64,000 bases of DNA from Gramella jeungdoensis (GTDB lineage Bacteria; Bacteroidota; Bacteroidia; Flavobacteriales; Flavobacteriaceae). Shown here one piece after another: positions 53,005 through 62,831 of this stretch. The translations under genes and the position numbers were made by a program. Below the pieces are notes generated by a model. That model was not told where the DNA came from, made no database searches, and worked only from the letters and a program-made list of their open reading frames with translations. The stretch spans positions 62,001 through 126,000 of the forward strand of contig NZ_JAMSCK010000005.1 in assembly GCF_023805255.1 (NCBI RefSeq), read 5' to 3'. How positions within the stretch are numbered: position 1 is the first letter of the stretch; each line of letters starts with the position of its first letter.

Positions 53005-53944
53005 TAAATTTTTTAATGAATTGTTTTAAATAAGACTCTGAAAATGGTTTATTAATAGTATAAGTGAAATAGTAAAAAATCCTGCGCCGTAAACTGGAAT
53101 CAAATTTTTCACTTTCTAACCTTATAATTTTCTTTAATAAATACGAACGTTCAAAATCATAAAGGTTTTTCATTCCTACATTCTCAATAAAATATGCAAA
53201 CATCTTTAAAGTGGATTTCGTTGTTCGAGAAGTTATTCTATTTTGGTCATGTCTTCTTACCACTGCTACAGGCTTAAACACTTCGGAAGCATAAAAGTTC
53301 CCTCTCCTTATAAGCCTATACCACAATTCGGTATCTTGATGTAATCTTAGTCTTTTATCAAATAATTTTTGTACACTTAAGAATTCTTTTCTAAAAGTAA
53401 CACTATTGGTATTAAACAACACTAATTCCCTTCCAAGGACTTCTTTATAAAATTCGAAAGAAGTTATCTCATAATTCCAGATTCGCCTAATATCCTCCTT
53501 TGCTCCATATCGTTTTTCGTTATTTCCCACGTCTTCTTCAAGAATTGAAGAAGAATAAGCTGCATCAACGTTTTTATATTTGATAAAAATTTCAACATCT
53601 TTAACAAACCTATTTGGCAAATACCAATCATCGGCATCAAGAAAAGCAATATATTCACATGAGGCTTTTCTTACCCCTAAATTCCTGCTGGCCCCTGCTC
53701 CCTTATTCTTTCCATCAGGATGCTGAAATAATTTTACTTTTTCATATTTCTTTGATAATTCCTCACAGACATGAAAAGAATCATCCGGTGATCCATCTTC
53801 AATTAAAATAACCTCTCCTACTTCCTTAAGATCAATAGCCGATATAACAGCCTCCTTTAAAAATTTATCAGCTTTATATACAGGAATAATTACAGAAACC
53901 TGAAATCTTTTTACTGAGGGTAGTTCTTTTTTTAACAAATCCAT
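52994..53944 (-). CDS. GT2 glycosyltransferase
   Basis: A 316-residue GT-A enzyme: VSVIIPVYKADKFLKEAVISAID near 17, VILIEDGSPDDSFHVCEEL near 45 and YIAFLDADDWYLPNRFV near 95. A basic C-terminal tail may bind the membrane. It lies five bases after the flippase gene in the same operon. Confidence 0.9.
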   Translation of the reverse strand: MDLLKKELPSVKRFQVSVIIPVYKADKFLKEAVISAIDLKEVGEVILIEDGSPDDSFHVCEELSKKYEKVKLFQHPDGKNKGAGASRNLGVRKASCEYIAFLDADDWYLPNRFVKDVEIFIKYKNVDAAYSSSILEEDVGNNEKRYGAKEDIRRIWNYEITSFEFYKEVLGRELVLFNTNSVTFRKEFLSVQKLFDKRLRLHQDTELWYRLIRRGNFYASEVFKPVAVVRRHDQNRITSRTTKSTLKMFAYFIENVGMKNLYDFERSYLLKKIIRLESEKFDSSLRRRIFYYFTYTINKPFSESYLKQFIKKFNDD

Positions 53945-53949
53945 CTTCG

Positions 53950-55395
53950 TTACTTCTTAAATACCTTTTTAGCTAATTCAACTTCTTCACAACCAAAAAA
54001 ATAAGATATTGAAAAATAAAAAACTGAACCTGAAATTGTAAGTATAAGTAAATTAAATATAGGAGCTAGTTGGGCTGGGCCTACCAAAAAAATCTTTAAA
54101 ACAAATAAACCTAATGCCATGCCTGCAGAACAAAAAAATGAATTGGATAAATTTTTGAGCATATCGAGGACTGAAACTCCAATTTGTTTTCCTGCAATAT
54201 AGAAATTTGGAGCTGCTGTAATAAAACCGGCCAGAGCATAAGCAATTACAAGGCCTAAAAGCTCCCCTACCATAATTCCAATAATAAAACTCGTTAAATA
54301 AATTACGCTCATTACTAATGTCACTCGGAAAGCTATATATGACTTCCCCAAAGCATTATAAATTACACCATTCAAAGAAAGTATTGATTGAACAGCACCA
54401 AGAAGCGCTAATATGGAAATAACAGGGATCATTGCTAACCAGTTTTCCCCAAAAGCAACCAATACAAATGGTTTTGCTAAAATGGCAAGACCCGTCATCA
54501 TCGGAAAAGTAATAAATGCAATTAATTTGGTCGCCTTAAGATATATTATCCGAATTTGCAAAATATCATCTTGAAGAATGGAGAAGGAAGGAAACATAAC
54601 CTTAGAAATCACGCCCGATATATTCCGAAGGGGTAACATCATAACAGCGTAAGCCTTGGTATAAATCCCTAAATCACTCTCTCCAAGAAATTTACCTATT
54701 AACAAATTATCTGCATTCCTACTCCAATAATTTATAGTGGCATCTCCAGCAACGTTAGAACCAAATTTAAAAAGCCCCATAAATGAGTTCCTACTAAATC
54801 TTAATTTTTGATTCAAGGGGTTATGAATTAAAAAAAGTATGGTAATGATTACTCCGTCAATTAACATTTTCACCAGAATACTCCACTCTCCAAAATTGTG
54901 ATAAGCCATTAAAATTGCTGATACCGAACTCACAACTGTAGCAGCAAGAATAATTATTGTGTTAAGCTTTATATTAAGGTTTTTAAAAGTCAAGGCACGA
55001 TTAACCCCGCTTAATGCAGAAATTAAAAAAATAGGCGACAGGGCCCGGGTTAAAATCATCAAAGTAGGCTTATCATAAAAGTCTGCTATTAGCGGTGCTA
55101 AAAAAAAGAAAATAATAGTTAACATTAAACCAAAGAAAATATTCACACAGAATACTGTATCTATATCCTTCTTCGAAATTTCCTTTTTTTGAATTAAGGC
55201 TGTACTAAAACCAAAATCAACAAAAATCTTTGCAAAACTGGTGAAAACCGCGATCATCCCTATGGTTCCAAACTCCTTAGGAGTAATCAATCTTGCAAGC
55301 ACAAAGGTCACCAAAAGGTTAATTATTTGATTCCCTCCCTGATTTATGAAACTCCAGACTATTCCGGTTTTGGTTTTCCTTAAATGATTTGACAT
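53950..55395 (-). CDS. wzx: Wzx-type polysaccharide flippase (MOP superfamily)
   Basis: A 481-residue integral membrane protein with about twelve to fourteen helices. The N-terminus (GIVWSFINQGGNQIINLLVTFVLARLITPKEFGTIGMI) and the central ARNADNLLIGKFLGESDLGIYTKAYAVMMLPLRNI-like stretch are typical of the PST/MOP exporters (WzxC/TuaB branch). It should flip the undecaprenyl-linked repeat unit to the periplasm. It is the only flippase in the window, whereas there are two Wzy-like candidates. Confidence 0.92.
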   Translation of the reverse strand: MSNHLRKTKTGIVWSFINQGGNQIINLLVTFVLARLITPKEFGTIGMIAVFTSFAKIFVDFGFSTALIQKKEISKKDIDTVFCVNIFFGLMLTIIFFFLAPLIADFYDKPTLMILTRALSPIFLISALSGVNRALTFKNLNIKLNTIIILAATVVSSVSAILMAYHNFGEWSILVKMLIDGVIITILFLIHNPLNQKLRFSRNSFMGLFKFGSNVAGDATINYWSRNADNLLIGKFLGESDLGIYTKAYAVMMLPLRNISGVISKVMFPSFSILQDDILQIRIIYLKATKLIAFITFPMMTGLAILAKPFVLVAFGENWLAMIPVISILALLGAVQSILSLNGVIYNALGKSYIAFRVTLVMSVIYLTSFIIGIMVGELLGLVIAYALAGFITAAPNFYIAGKQIGVSVLDMLKNLSNSFFCSAGMALGLFVLKIFLVGPAQLAPIFNLLILTISGSVFYFSISYFFGCEEVELAKKVFKK

Positions 55396-55399
55396 AGAA

Positions 55400-56677
55400 T
55401 TATTTATCTAATTCACTATATATATCCAACCAATTCTTCTGTATTTCACTAATAGAAAAATTTTGAATAATCAAACTACGGTTTTGAGCAATTTTGAGTT
55501 TATAAATCGATAGATATTGCTCAATATCTTTTAAAATTTCTTTTAAATCTGAAAAATCATTGAACTCTACGTACTCTAAGCCATAATTTTTAAAAGTTTT
55601 ATAAGGAAGCCAACTTCCCACTATTGCAAGATTGTTGGTGTAGAAGAATTCCGTAAGGAAAGCGCTTAGACCATCGGTTGTGGGTGCATGGATATAAACA
55701 TCAGAAATGATCTTAAGTTTTGCCATCATTTCCCAATCAAGAAATTTTTCAATATAAGTAAAACCAGTATTTAAATTAGAACACTGTTTTTTTATATAAT
55801 TTATATGGTCCATAGTACGATTTCCATAGGAAAGAGGAAATACCACATGAAACTTTTCAATTATTTCCTCTGGAATTTCTTTTAAAATTTCAATGAATTT
55901 TAGGTGATTATTCTCTTCCACTGCATTATGCCCATATAATATGACTAATTTATCTTCGGCAATATTTAATTTTTCTTTAAAATCAGCTTTCCATTTTTTA
56001 TCCCCTTCTAACAATTGTTCGGCTACGTTATAAAAAGTTTCATCATGGATAAATCTTGCTGTTCTAAACTTATCCAAAAGATTAAAACCGAAACGGTTTT
56101 GAATTGCAAATTGCATTTCTGGTGTGGCAGCTGTAATTAAATTACCTTTTGGAAGAATGGTTTTTTGAATTTCATGATCTTTCCATTTAGAGATTCTGAA
56201 AATGTCAGAGCCCCAGTATGTGTATATGATTTTATAATCCTTTTGTAAATAATATATAAAAAGGCCATGTTTATGGTTTAAAAAGTGGAAATGAATAATA
56301 TCAGTGCTGGTTTCCCCATCAATAAATCTAGCGAAACTATAGGCATGAAGATGTTGTTTGGTAAGCCTATAACTATGAGCCAAATAATTTAACAAACCCT
56401 TCTCAGCAAAATGTATGCGATGATCCTTCCAGAAATAAGTCGAAGCACTTAAATGAATTATACCCTTTAAGAGAGAACCTAAATTGAGTGAAGGAAAGCC
56501 GAACTGATAATTGTATTTGAAAATTTTATCAGCCCTTTCGTGGACATTTAAATTTCCGAATCCCTTTAAATTAATAGAACTAAAACTAAACCGTGATAAT
56601 TCGGGAGCAATATTCTCATATAATTGTAAAATATAATTAGCTTGCCCTGTGCCAGCGATTAAAACCTTTTTTTTCAT
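55400..56677 (-). CDS. Glycosyltransferase, GT-B fold (WecF/GT56-like)
   Basis: A 425-residue protein. YTYWGSDIFRIS near 163, ILYGHNAVEENNHLKFIEIL near 247 and VYIHAPTTDGLSAFLTEFFY near 330 resemble the 4-acetamido-4,6-dideoxy-sugar transferases of the WecF (GT56) group, though distantly. That would fit the 4-amino-4,6-dideoxy sugars predicted from the LegB/LegC and PglF/PglE enzymes. The family call is moderate. It lies between the flippase and CBS-nucleotidyltransferase genes. Confidence 0.6.
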   Translation of the reverse strand: MKKKVLIAGTGQANYILQLYENIAPELSRFSFSSINLKGFGNLNVHERADKIFKYNYQFGFPSLNLGSLLKGIIHLSASTYFWKDHRIHFAEKGLLNYLAHSYRLTKQHLHAYSFARFIDGETSTDIIHFHFLNHKHGLFIYYLQKDYKIIYTYWGSDIFRISKWKDHEIQKTILPKGNLITAATPEMQFAIQNRFGFNLLDKFRTARFIHDETFYNVAEQLLEGDKKWKADFKEKLNIAEDKLVILYGHNAVEENNHLKFIEILKEIPEEIIEKFHVVFPLSYGNRTMDHINYIKKQCSNLNTGFTYIEKFLDWEMMAKLKIISDVYIHAPTTDGLSAFLTEFFYTNNLAIVGSWLPYKTFKNYGLEYVEFNDFSDLKEILKDIEQYLSIYKLKIAQNRSLIIQNFSISEIQKNWLDIYSELDK

Positions 56678-56698
56678 GAATATCTGGTTTAATGCACT

Positions 56699-57778
56699 TT
56701 ATAGATTAATTCCAGGGTAACCGAGTTTTTGAGAAGTCTTATTATACTCATCCCATTGACCTATATCCATCCAGCTCCCCTCACTTACAGGAAAGATCCC
56801 CACTTTACCATTTCTATCCAATATCCTTTCGATAAGAGTTGTAATATGAAAAAAATCATCTTCAGGAATTTCTTCCAGAAGGTGAGGTTCAAGGATATAC
56901 ATCCCGGCATTAATAAAAAAGTTATACTCAGGCTTTTCTTTTAATTTTTCCAGAACACCATTCTCTCCAAACTCAAGAGTACCATAAGGGATCTTAAAGT
57001 GCTTTACTGCACTTACAGCAGTGAGTTCATTTCCATTGGACTTATGATATTTTAGCATTTCAGAATAATCATCCTTGATGAGAATATCACAATTAGTAAC
57101 AAAAAAAGTTCCTTTTAATTTACCTTTTAATAAGTGAAGGCTCCCGGCAGTACCCAAAGGTTTGTTCTCTTCAAAATAATTGATGCTATAATCTCTTTGA
57201 GGTTGATTCGCAAAATAACTACGAATCATATCCTGTTTGTAATTTACTGTCAAATGAAAATTCTTTACTCCTACCTCATTAAAAGAATCTATAATCCACT
57301 CCAATACCGGTTTCTCTCCAAGTGGTATAAGGGGTTTAGGGATAATATTTGTAATAGGTTTTAAACGGGTTCCCTTTCCCCCAGCCATGATCACTACAGG
57401 AATATCATGAAGAGTATCCACCCTCTCTTTTTTTTCAGAAAAAATCTGATCCCAGAAAATAACATCCACCACATTCTGATCTTCGTCAACTATTGGCATA
57501 GTTTCAATACGGTGTTGGAGCATAAGATTACGAACATCCTCTTCCTTATCCTGAGCTGATGCAATAATTATCCTATCCCTTAAAATGGAATTTATTTCAT
57601 CCTCCAATGAACGATTAGAAAGAATTGCTCTTTGAATATCACCTATACTTAATACTGATTTAAATTTTTGGTTTTTACATACCAAGAGTAATTTTGATGC
57701 TCTTTCATCCATAATCTGAAGAGCTTTTCTAATCTTCGTATTTGGTTCAATCATCAACCTTCTCCAATCTCTAGACAT
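56699..57778 (-). CDS. CBS-domain sugar-phosphate nucleotidyltransferase (PtmE-like)
   Basis: A 359-residue protein with two CBS domains (about 1-115) and an NTP-transferase domain beginning PVVIMAGGKGTRLKPITN near 126 with IPKPLIPLGEKPVLEWII. PtmE of Campylobacter makes GDP-glucosamine-type donors for legionaminic acid; related proteins occur in many nonulosonate loci. The frame extends to a GTG at 57793, but the ATG at 57778 (MSRDWRRLMI) matches family starts. Upstream lies a decayed synthase remnant instead of the NeuB, NeuC and CMP-sugar synthetase genes expected next to PtmE. Confidence 0.8.
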   Translation of the reverse strand: MSRDWRRLMIEPNTKIRKALQIMDERASKLLLVCKNQKFKSVLSIGDIQRAILSNRSLEDEINSILRDRIIIASAQDKEEDVRNLMLQHRIETMPIVDEDQNVVDVIFWDQIFSEKKERVDTLHDIPVVIMAGGKGTRLKPITNIIPKPLIPLGEKPVLEWIIDSFNEVGVKNFHLTVNYKQDMIRSYFANQPQRDYSINYFEENKPLGTAGSLHLLKGKLKGTFFVTNCDILIKDDYSEMLKYHKSNGNELTAVSAVKHFKIPYGTLEFGENGVLEKLKEKPEYNFFINAGMYILEPHLLEEIPEDDFFHITTLIERILDRNGKVGIFPVSEGSWMDIGQWDEYNKTSQKLGYPGINL

Positions 57779-57879
57779 AAATTCCTTGGTCACTTTTTAT
57801 TGAATTAATCTAATTTAATTTTCTTTATTTGATGAATTTCCGGATTAATCTAATTAGCGATTAAACCTTTTCAATATTC

Positions 57880-58080
57880 CCTATGGATACCCCTTTTGTT
57901 TTAGATTTGCATCCTGATGCGCTGCTCTATAAAAATTTTTGTTACGAGCTTACCTGCACAATAAGTTTGTAATTTTATAAAATCTCTACCTCCATTTGTT
58001 TTGGAATCAGGTAATTTCCATAGTAGTTTCAATCTCCCAGCTGTGATTGACATCCGCCCCTGTTATAATATTGTTTTCAA
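57880..58080 (-). pseudogene. Decayed remnant of a NeuB/LegI-type nonulosonate synthase
   Basis: The minus-strand spacer can be read in successive frames as the N-terminus of a sialic/legionaminic acid synthase. Frame one (58078-58022) gives IITGADVNHSWEIET, matching the family IIAEIGVNHNGDLE. Frame two (about 58011-57936) gives GRDFIKLQTYCAGKLVTK, matching the family hallmark AGADxVKFQTFKAEKLVTK. A third frame may continue as RAAHQDANLKQKGYP. Stops and frame changes separate the blocks, and the TIM-barrel remainder is gone. A 12-base direct repeat, ATTAATCTAATT, lies just beyond (57804-57815 and 57844-57855). The identity rests on motif recognition. Confidence 0.7.
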
Positions 58081-58085
58081 ATTCG

Positions 58086-58973
58086 TTAAGTTAATACTTC
58101 TCCAACCTTTAGTTTTGTATTCACTTCCATAATTTCTATAAAAGAATTCTGTGTTTTTACCAAATATCCATTTTTGGTTTTAGATAATATCTGTCCCGGT
58201 TTACCAATATAACATGGAGCCTCCTGAATAAACCTGGCTTTATTTATTTTAATCTCTTTACCGTTCAGTATTGTACGTGCCTGCGGTCCAGGATCACAAA
58301 TCGCTCTGATAAAATTAAATATATTTCTTGAGGAATCTTGCCAGGTAATTTTTTCATCACCTTCCGATCTTCGCCCGCAATACATACCAATTGGATCTAT
58401 TAATTTTTGAGGAATTCGATTTACCTTTTCATCCAAAAAAAGCTTTATTGAATCATACAGGATATTTGCACATTCCCCGTAAGCTATTTGAAGTAGAGTG
58501 CCGTAGTTGTCCTTATCTGTGATGCAAAAAGTCCGTTGTAAAATTATATCACCTGTGTCAATTCCTTCATCTACAAAATGCACTGTAATTCCAAATTCTT
58601 TTTCATCGTTTATTAAAGCCCAATTCAGGATATTTCTTCCTCTATAGAATGGTAATTTACCTGCATGACAATTGATTATTCCTAATGGGGTTAGATTTAA
58701 TATATCTTCCCTAAAGATTTGATTGAAACTCATAGAAACCAAAATATCACATTCATAAGAGGAAATCCTCTCTAATGAGTGCACTGAGTTTACATTATTT
58801 AATTTAAAGTAATCTATTCCAAATTCCTCTGTATACCTAAGTAAAGTTTCATCTTGAGTATCAAATCGAGGTACAACAAAGGCAATTTCGATACGATTAT
58901 CATCAGCTATTATTTCAAAAGCCTTATGCGACCATGGACCATCTGCGAAATAACCTATCTTAATTTTTTCCAT
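58086..58973 (-). CDS. Sugar N-formyltransferase (Fmt/ArnA-N family)
   Basis: A 295-residue 10-formyltetrahydrofolate-dependent enzyme. The catalytic region reads NCHAGKLPFYRGRN near 104 (Asn and His present), followed by GITVHFVDEGIDTGDIIL near 133 with the catalytic Asp. A C-terminal domain covers about 210-295. Such enzymes formylate 4-amino-4,6-dideoxy sugars, and the next upstream genes encode the LegC-like aminotransferase and LegB-like dehydratase needed to make such a sugar. It is not the housekeeping Met-tRNA enzyme, given context and sequence. The stop is followed by the synthase remnant. Confidence 0.8.
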   Translation of the reverse strand: MEKIKIGYFADGPWSHKAFEIIADDNRIEIAFVVPRFDTQDETLLRYTEEFGIDYFKLNNVNSVHSLERISSYECDILVSMSFNQIFREDILNLTPLGIINCHAGKLPFYRGRNILNWALINDEKEFGITVHFVDEGIDTGDIILQRTFCITDKDNYGTLLQIAYGECANILYDSIKLFLDEKVNRIPQKLIDPIGMYCGRRSEGDEKITWQDSSRNIFNFIRAICDPGPQARTILNGKEIKINKARFIQEAPCYIGKPGQILSKTKNGYLVKTQNSFIEIMEVNTKLKVGEVLT

Positions 58974-59052
58974 ATTCCTGTATTGACTATCCAGCTTTTT
59001 TTAAAAGTTAACTTTGAACTATAAATCAAAATGTAAAACTATACCTTAAAAT

Positions 59053-60195
59053 TTATCGAATGCTACTAGGTATGTTTACGATCCTATCCTCCAAAAATTC
59101 CGCGTTCTTCTGATTATCCCTAAAACAGTCTTTGTACATATCCAATTTATACATTAACTTCCAAATGGGTCGAGTCATCACTCCGTTCTGGTTGGTATAT
59201 TTTAAGAACTCTTCCCTATCCCTCTTATTCTGGAGTTCAACACACATCAACCAATAATTAGATCTTGAATGTTCAGGTTCTTTTCTAAATTTAATTCCTA
59301 ATCCATCAAAAAATTGATCATACTTATTAGCGAGTTTCCGTTTTTTATCAACAAATTCCGAAAGAGATTCAAGTTGACCACAAACTAAGGCTGCATTTAG
59401 GTTAGGCATTCTAAAGTTATATCCAAGCTCATCGTGTATATATTCGTAAGGATGTGAAATTTTTGCAGTAGTGGTTAAATACTTAGCTTTTTTTCCTACC
59501 AGTTCATCGTTTGTTACTATTGCACCTCCACCACCACTTGTTACAATCTTATTACCATTAAAAGAGAACACCCCTAATTTCCCAAATGCGCCCGTATGCT
59601 TTCCTTTATAAGAACTTCCTAAAGATTCTGCTGCATCTTCCACTACCGGAATATTCCATTCTTCACAGATTGGAATAATCTTATCAATCTTCACTGGAAA
59701 TCCGAATGTATGCATGGGTAAACAAGCTGAAATCTTTTTACCCGAAATTTTATTAAAACATCCATCATCCCTTATTTCACCATATTCCTCCAAGAAGTGT
59801 TTAAGAGCAATATGAGATAAACCCATAGTTTCGTAATCTACATCCAGAAAAACCGGCTCGGCTCCATTATATTTGATAGCATTAGCGGTCGCTACAAATG
59901 TAAGCGCCTGGGTAATAACTTCATCTCCTTCTTTTACCCCTGCAAGACGTAAAGCTACCTGAATTCCAGCAGTTCCATTTACAACTGCTACCGCCTTTTT
60001 AACAGCCGTTATTGAAGCCATCATATCCTCAAATTTGTCTACATACGCTCCAACCGAAGAAACAAAGGTTGAGTCTATTGTATTGCAGACATATTTTTTT
60101 TCATTACCCAAAAATTTGGGTTCATGAAGGGGAATAAAATTACTTCTTTGATAATAATCCCTAATAAATGAAACGGTATCTTCAGCTTCTTTCAT
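59053..60195 (-). CDS. LegC-like sugar-nucleotide aminotransferase (DegT family)
   Basis: A 380-residue PLP enzyme. The lysine is in FSFNGNKIVTSGGGG near 180; NGTAGIQVALRLAGV near 69 and VVEDAAESLGSSYKG near 155 are the cofactor motifs. The long N-terminus (FIRDYYQRSNFIPLHEPKFLGNE) is typical of the LegC group acting on 4-keto-6-deoxy-HexNAc nucleotides. It overlaps legB-like by one base. A second, different DegT aminotransferase (PglE-like) lies at 31883-33043, so the locus makes two amino sugars. Confidence 0.88.
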   Translation of the reverse strand: MKEAEDTVSFIRDYYQRSNFIPLHEPKFLGNEKKYVCNTIDSTFVSSVGAYVDKFEDMMASITAVKKAVAVVNGTAGIQVALRLAGVKEGDEVITQALTFVATANAIKYNGAEPVFLDVDYETMGLSHIALKHFLEEYGEIRDDGCFNKISGKKISACLPMHTFGFPVKIDKIIPICEEWNIPVVEDAAESLGSSYKGKHTGAFGKLGVFSFNGNKIVTSGGGGAIVTNDELVGKKAKYLTTTAKISHPYEYIHDELGYNFRMPNLNAALVCGQLESLSEFVDKKRKLANKYDQFFDGLGIKFRKEPEHSRSNYWLMCVELQNKRDREEFLKYTNQNGVMTRPIWKLMYKLDMYKDCFRDNQKNAEFLEDRIVNIPSSIR

Positions 60196-61385
60196 TACAT
60201 TTTTGAATCTAAATATTTACCTGTCTCTTTATGCCCAAAATCAGGAATCATCTCAAAAAACAAATCGACCAAATCATCCTTACTCCAAACCTGTACATTC
60301 CTTAAATTTTCGATTGCATTTTCAAAAAAATCTAATTTTTCCTGATTCTGATACTTATTTTTAATAATACCAAGATTCTTGAAGCGTTCCAGATCTAAAA
60401 CTTCTTTGTCGGTAAAAAACTCTTCAAAATCCTTTTCCCCGGTAGTATCACTTCCAGTAAACAGGCAGGGCCATTTATTTTTTTGTGGAAGGGTATTGAC
60501 AAGTTCCCTTGCTTCATTTTCATCCTTACACAGATAAGCATCATAGCCTCTTTGCTTTAGAAATTTAACGGCAATATCCGCGAAAGAAATCAAATGTAAT
60601 TTCTCACTAAGTTTAGGGAAAAATATATCTCTGTTCTCTCCAAAAATGCAGGACATCAGGCAAAGTTCTCCACTTTCCTGAGCTGTAACAAAATAACGCT
60701 TTACATCATTAGGTGCGACGATTGGTTGTTTTTTCTGAATCCTTTGATTAAATCCGTGTAACAAAGAACCATCCGAAAAAGCAACATTTGCAAAACGGGC
60801 GGTAGAAATCGAAATATCCTTACTCCTTCTCATTAGAAACATTTCCATAATTCTTTTGGATGCTCCCATCATATTAACAGGGTTCGCTGCCTTATCGGTG
60901 GAAACGCAAAAATATTTTTTAGTTCCTTTATCTATCGCCTGTGCTATGGTTTTATCAGTATTAAATATGTTTACATCTATCATCCGCATCAAAGTGAAAG
61001 GATCCTTCTCACTTCGAACATGTTTAAGCGCCGAAAGATTTAAAATATAATCATATTTACCATCAACTTTAATAAAGGCATCATATTCTATAGAACCTAT
61101 ATCCAACGCAAATGTCCTGAACTCCCCTTCAATGTAACCATAAGAACTTCTGATATCTCTGACAAGCTCTACTAAATTGTTCTCACTAAGGTCCACCACA
61201 TGCAGTTTCTTTGGCTTTCTCTTAAAGATCTCCTTGGTAACAGCCTGGCCTATGGATCCCGCTCCTCCTAAAACCAAGAATGAAGAACTGGATATCAGAT
61301 CCTTCAATTTATCCCGATGGGAAAGAATATCTTCTTCAAATAAGGCTGTTTCTCTTCCTATTAAGGACAATATGCTATTTTCCAT
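60195..61385 (-). CDS. LegB-like NDP-HexNAc 4,6-dehydratase
   Basis: A 396-residue soluble extended-SDR protein. FLVLGGAGSIGQAVTKEI near 36 is the NAD site; STDKAANPVNMMGASKR near 163 is the catalytic region with Met replacing Tyr. It lacks the membrane domain of the PglF-like protein at 29909-31873. The LegB group dehydrates GDP- or UDP-GlcNAc in legionaminic acid synthesis. With LegC, PtmE-like and formyltransferase genes it could make a GDP- or UDP-linked 4-formamido sugar. It follows rfbC by 22 bases. Confidence 0.88.
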   Translation of the reverse strand: MENSILSLIGRETALFEEDILSHRDKLKDLISSSSFLVLGGAGSIGQAVTKEIFKRKPKKLHVVDLSENNLVELVRDIRSSYGYIEGEFRTFALDIGSIEYDAFIKVDGKYDYILNLSALKHVRSEKDPFTLMRMIDVNIFNTDKTIAQAIDKGTKKYFCVSTDKAANPVNMMGASKRIMEMFLMRRSKDISISTARFANVAFSDGSLLHGFNQRIQKKQPIVAPNDVKRYFVTAQESGELCLMSCIFGENRDIFFPKLSEKLHLISFADIAVKFLKQRGYDAYLCKDENEARELVNTLPQKNKWPCLFTGSDTTGEKDFEEFFTDKEVLDLERFKNLGIIKNKYQNQEKLDFFENAIENLRNVQVWSKDDLVDLFFEMIPDFGHKETGKYLDSKM

Positions 61386-61407
61386 TTTAAAAAACTTCCC
61401 TATAAGT

Positions 61408-61968
61408 TTAATTAAGCTTCATTTCTTCAAGGATATGACGAAAGGCTTTGTTAGCCGAATCCTTTGGTGAAATTTTAACATCTTTATCCGGAATTTTCCA
61501 ATCTATGTTTAAGTCGGGATCATTAAAAATGATCCCTGATTCACTTGAAGGCTCATAATAATTATCGCATTTATAAAGGAATTCAGATTCTTCACTTAAA
61601 ACCACAAATCCATGAGCAAATCCCCTTGGAACAAACAGTTGCCGATTATTTTCAGCTGAAAGTTCAACAGAAAAATGTTTCCCGAAGGTGGGTTCTTCTT
61701 TTCTAAGGTCTACAACAACATCCAGTACTTTTCCTTTCACTACCCTAACCAGTTTTGCCTGTGCATATTCTCCAGTTTGAAAGTGGAGTCCTCTTAGGAC
61801 CCCATATGTAGAGAAAGACTGATTATCCTGGACAAAATTAACTTCAAGCCCTGATTTTACCTTAAATACCTTATCATTAAAAGATTCATAAAAATATCCT
61901 CTTTCATCGCCGAAAACTTTTGGTTCACAGATAAACAAATCTTTAAATTCGGTTTTTATCAAATTCAT
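61408..61968 (-). CDS. rfbC: dTDP-4-dehydrorhamnose 3,5-epimerase
   Basis: A 186-residue cupin epimerase of the dTDP-L-rhamnose pathway. The catalytic His is in VLRGLHFQ near 60, and the tail [21 protein letters not shown] is conserved. It overlaps rfbA by four bases. No rfbD gene is in the window, so the final reductase must lie elsewhere if rhamnose is the product; sequence alone cannot exclude another dTDP-6-deoxy sugar. Confidence 0.93.
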   Translation of the reverse strand: MNLIKTEFKDLFICEPKVFGDERGYFYESFNDKVFKVKSGLEVNFVQDNQSFSTYGVLRGLHFQTGEYAQAKLVRVVKGKVLDVVVDLRKEEPTFGKHFSVELSAENNRQLFVPRGFAHGFVVLSEESEFLYKCDNYYEPSSESGIIFNDPDLNIDWKIPDKDVKISPKDSANKAFRHILEEMKLN

Positions 61969-62831
61969 AAATGTCTTTTTAAGCTTTTTAAGTATTCTCC
62001 ATACTTACCTTTTCCGTACCTATTAATGGTCTTCTCAAATTGATCTGTATTAATGAATCCCATTTTATAAGCAATTTCTTCGAGGCAACCTATCATGGTA
62101 CTCTGGTTTCTTTGTACCACCCGGACAAATTCGGTGGCATCATCCAGAGATTCTACTGTTCCCGTATCGAACCATGTCATCCCCCGACTCATAACCCCAA
62201 CTTCTAATTTACCTTTTTCCAGATATACCTGATTAATAGAAGTGATCTCCTTTTCACCCCGGGCCGAAGGTTTTACATTTCGGGCAATCTCCACCACATC
62301 GTTATCATAAAAGTAAAGACCAGGCACCGCATAATTAGATTTAGGCACTTTAGGCTTTTCCTCAATTGAAATCACCTTTTGGTTAATATCAAATTCAACT
62401 ACTCCATACCGGTTAGGATCGGTAACAGGATAGGCAAAAATGGCTCCGCCACTAACATTGGTTTTGGATTGTAAAAGCTTACTCAAACCGTTTCCATAGA
62501 AAATGTTATCACCTAAAATTAATGCGACTTTTTCATTCCCTATAAATTCTGCTCCTATGGTAAAAGCTTCAGCTAAACCATTTGGCTCTTCCTGCACGGC
62601 ATATTCAAATACGCATCCAAACTGAGAGCCATCACCTAATAATTTTTTAAACAGATCCTGATCATTGGGAGTCGTTATAAACAAGATTTCATTTATTCCT
62701 GCCAACATCAGCACAGATATAGGATAATAGATCATAGGTTTATCATAAACAGGTAATAATTGTTTGCTCACAGCTATGGTTATTGGAAACAACCTGGTTC
62801 CTGTACCTCCTGCTAAAATAATTCCTTTCAT
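61965..62831 (-). CDS. rfbA: Glucose-1-phosphate thymidylyltransferase
   Basis: A 288-residue nucleotidyltransferase. The signature is [35 protein letters not shown] at residues 3-37, with ILGDNIFYG near 108 and TWFDTGT near 223. It makes dTDP-glucose, the first step of the pathway. Overlaps rfbC (four bases) and meets rfbB at one base, so rfbBAC is a tight operon. Confidence 0.95.
   Translation of the reverse strand: MKGIILAGGTGTRLFPITIAVSKQLLPVYDKPMIYYPISVLMLAGINEILFITTPNDQDLFKKLLGDGSQFGCVFEYAVQEEPNGLAEAFTIGAEFIGNEKVALILGDNIFYGNGLSKLLQSKTNVSGGAIFAYPVTDPNRYGVVEFDINQKVISIEEKPKVPKSNYAVPGLYFYDNDVVEIARNVKPSARGEKEITSINQVYLEKGKLEVGVMSRGMTWFDTGTVESLDDATEFVRVVQRNQSTMIGCLEEIAYKMGFINTDQFEKTINRYGKGKYGEYLKSLKRHL

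Noticed and set aside
57779-57793. GTG start for the PtmE-like protein
   Set aside because: The ATG five codons downstream matches family N-termini; GTG would add non-conserved residues.
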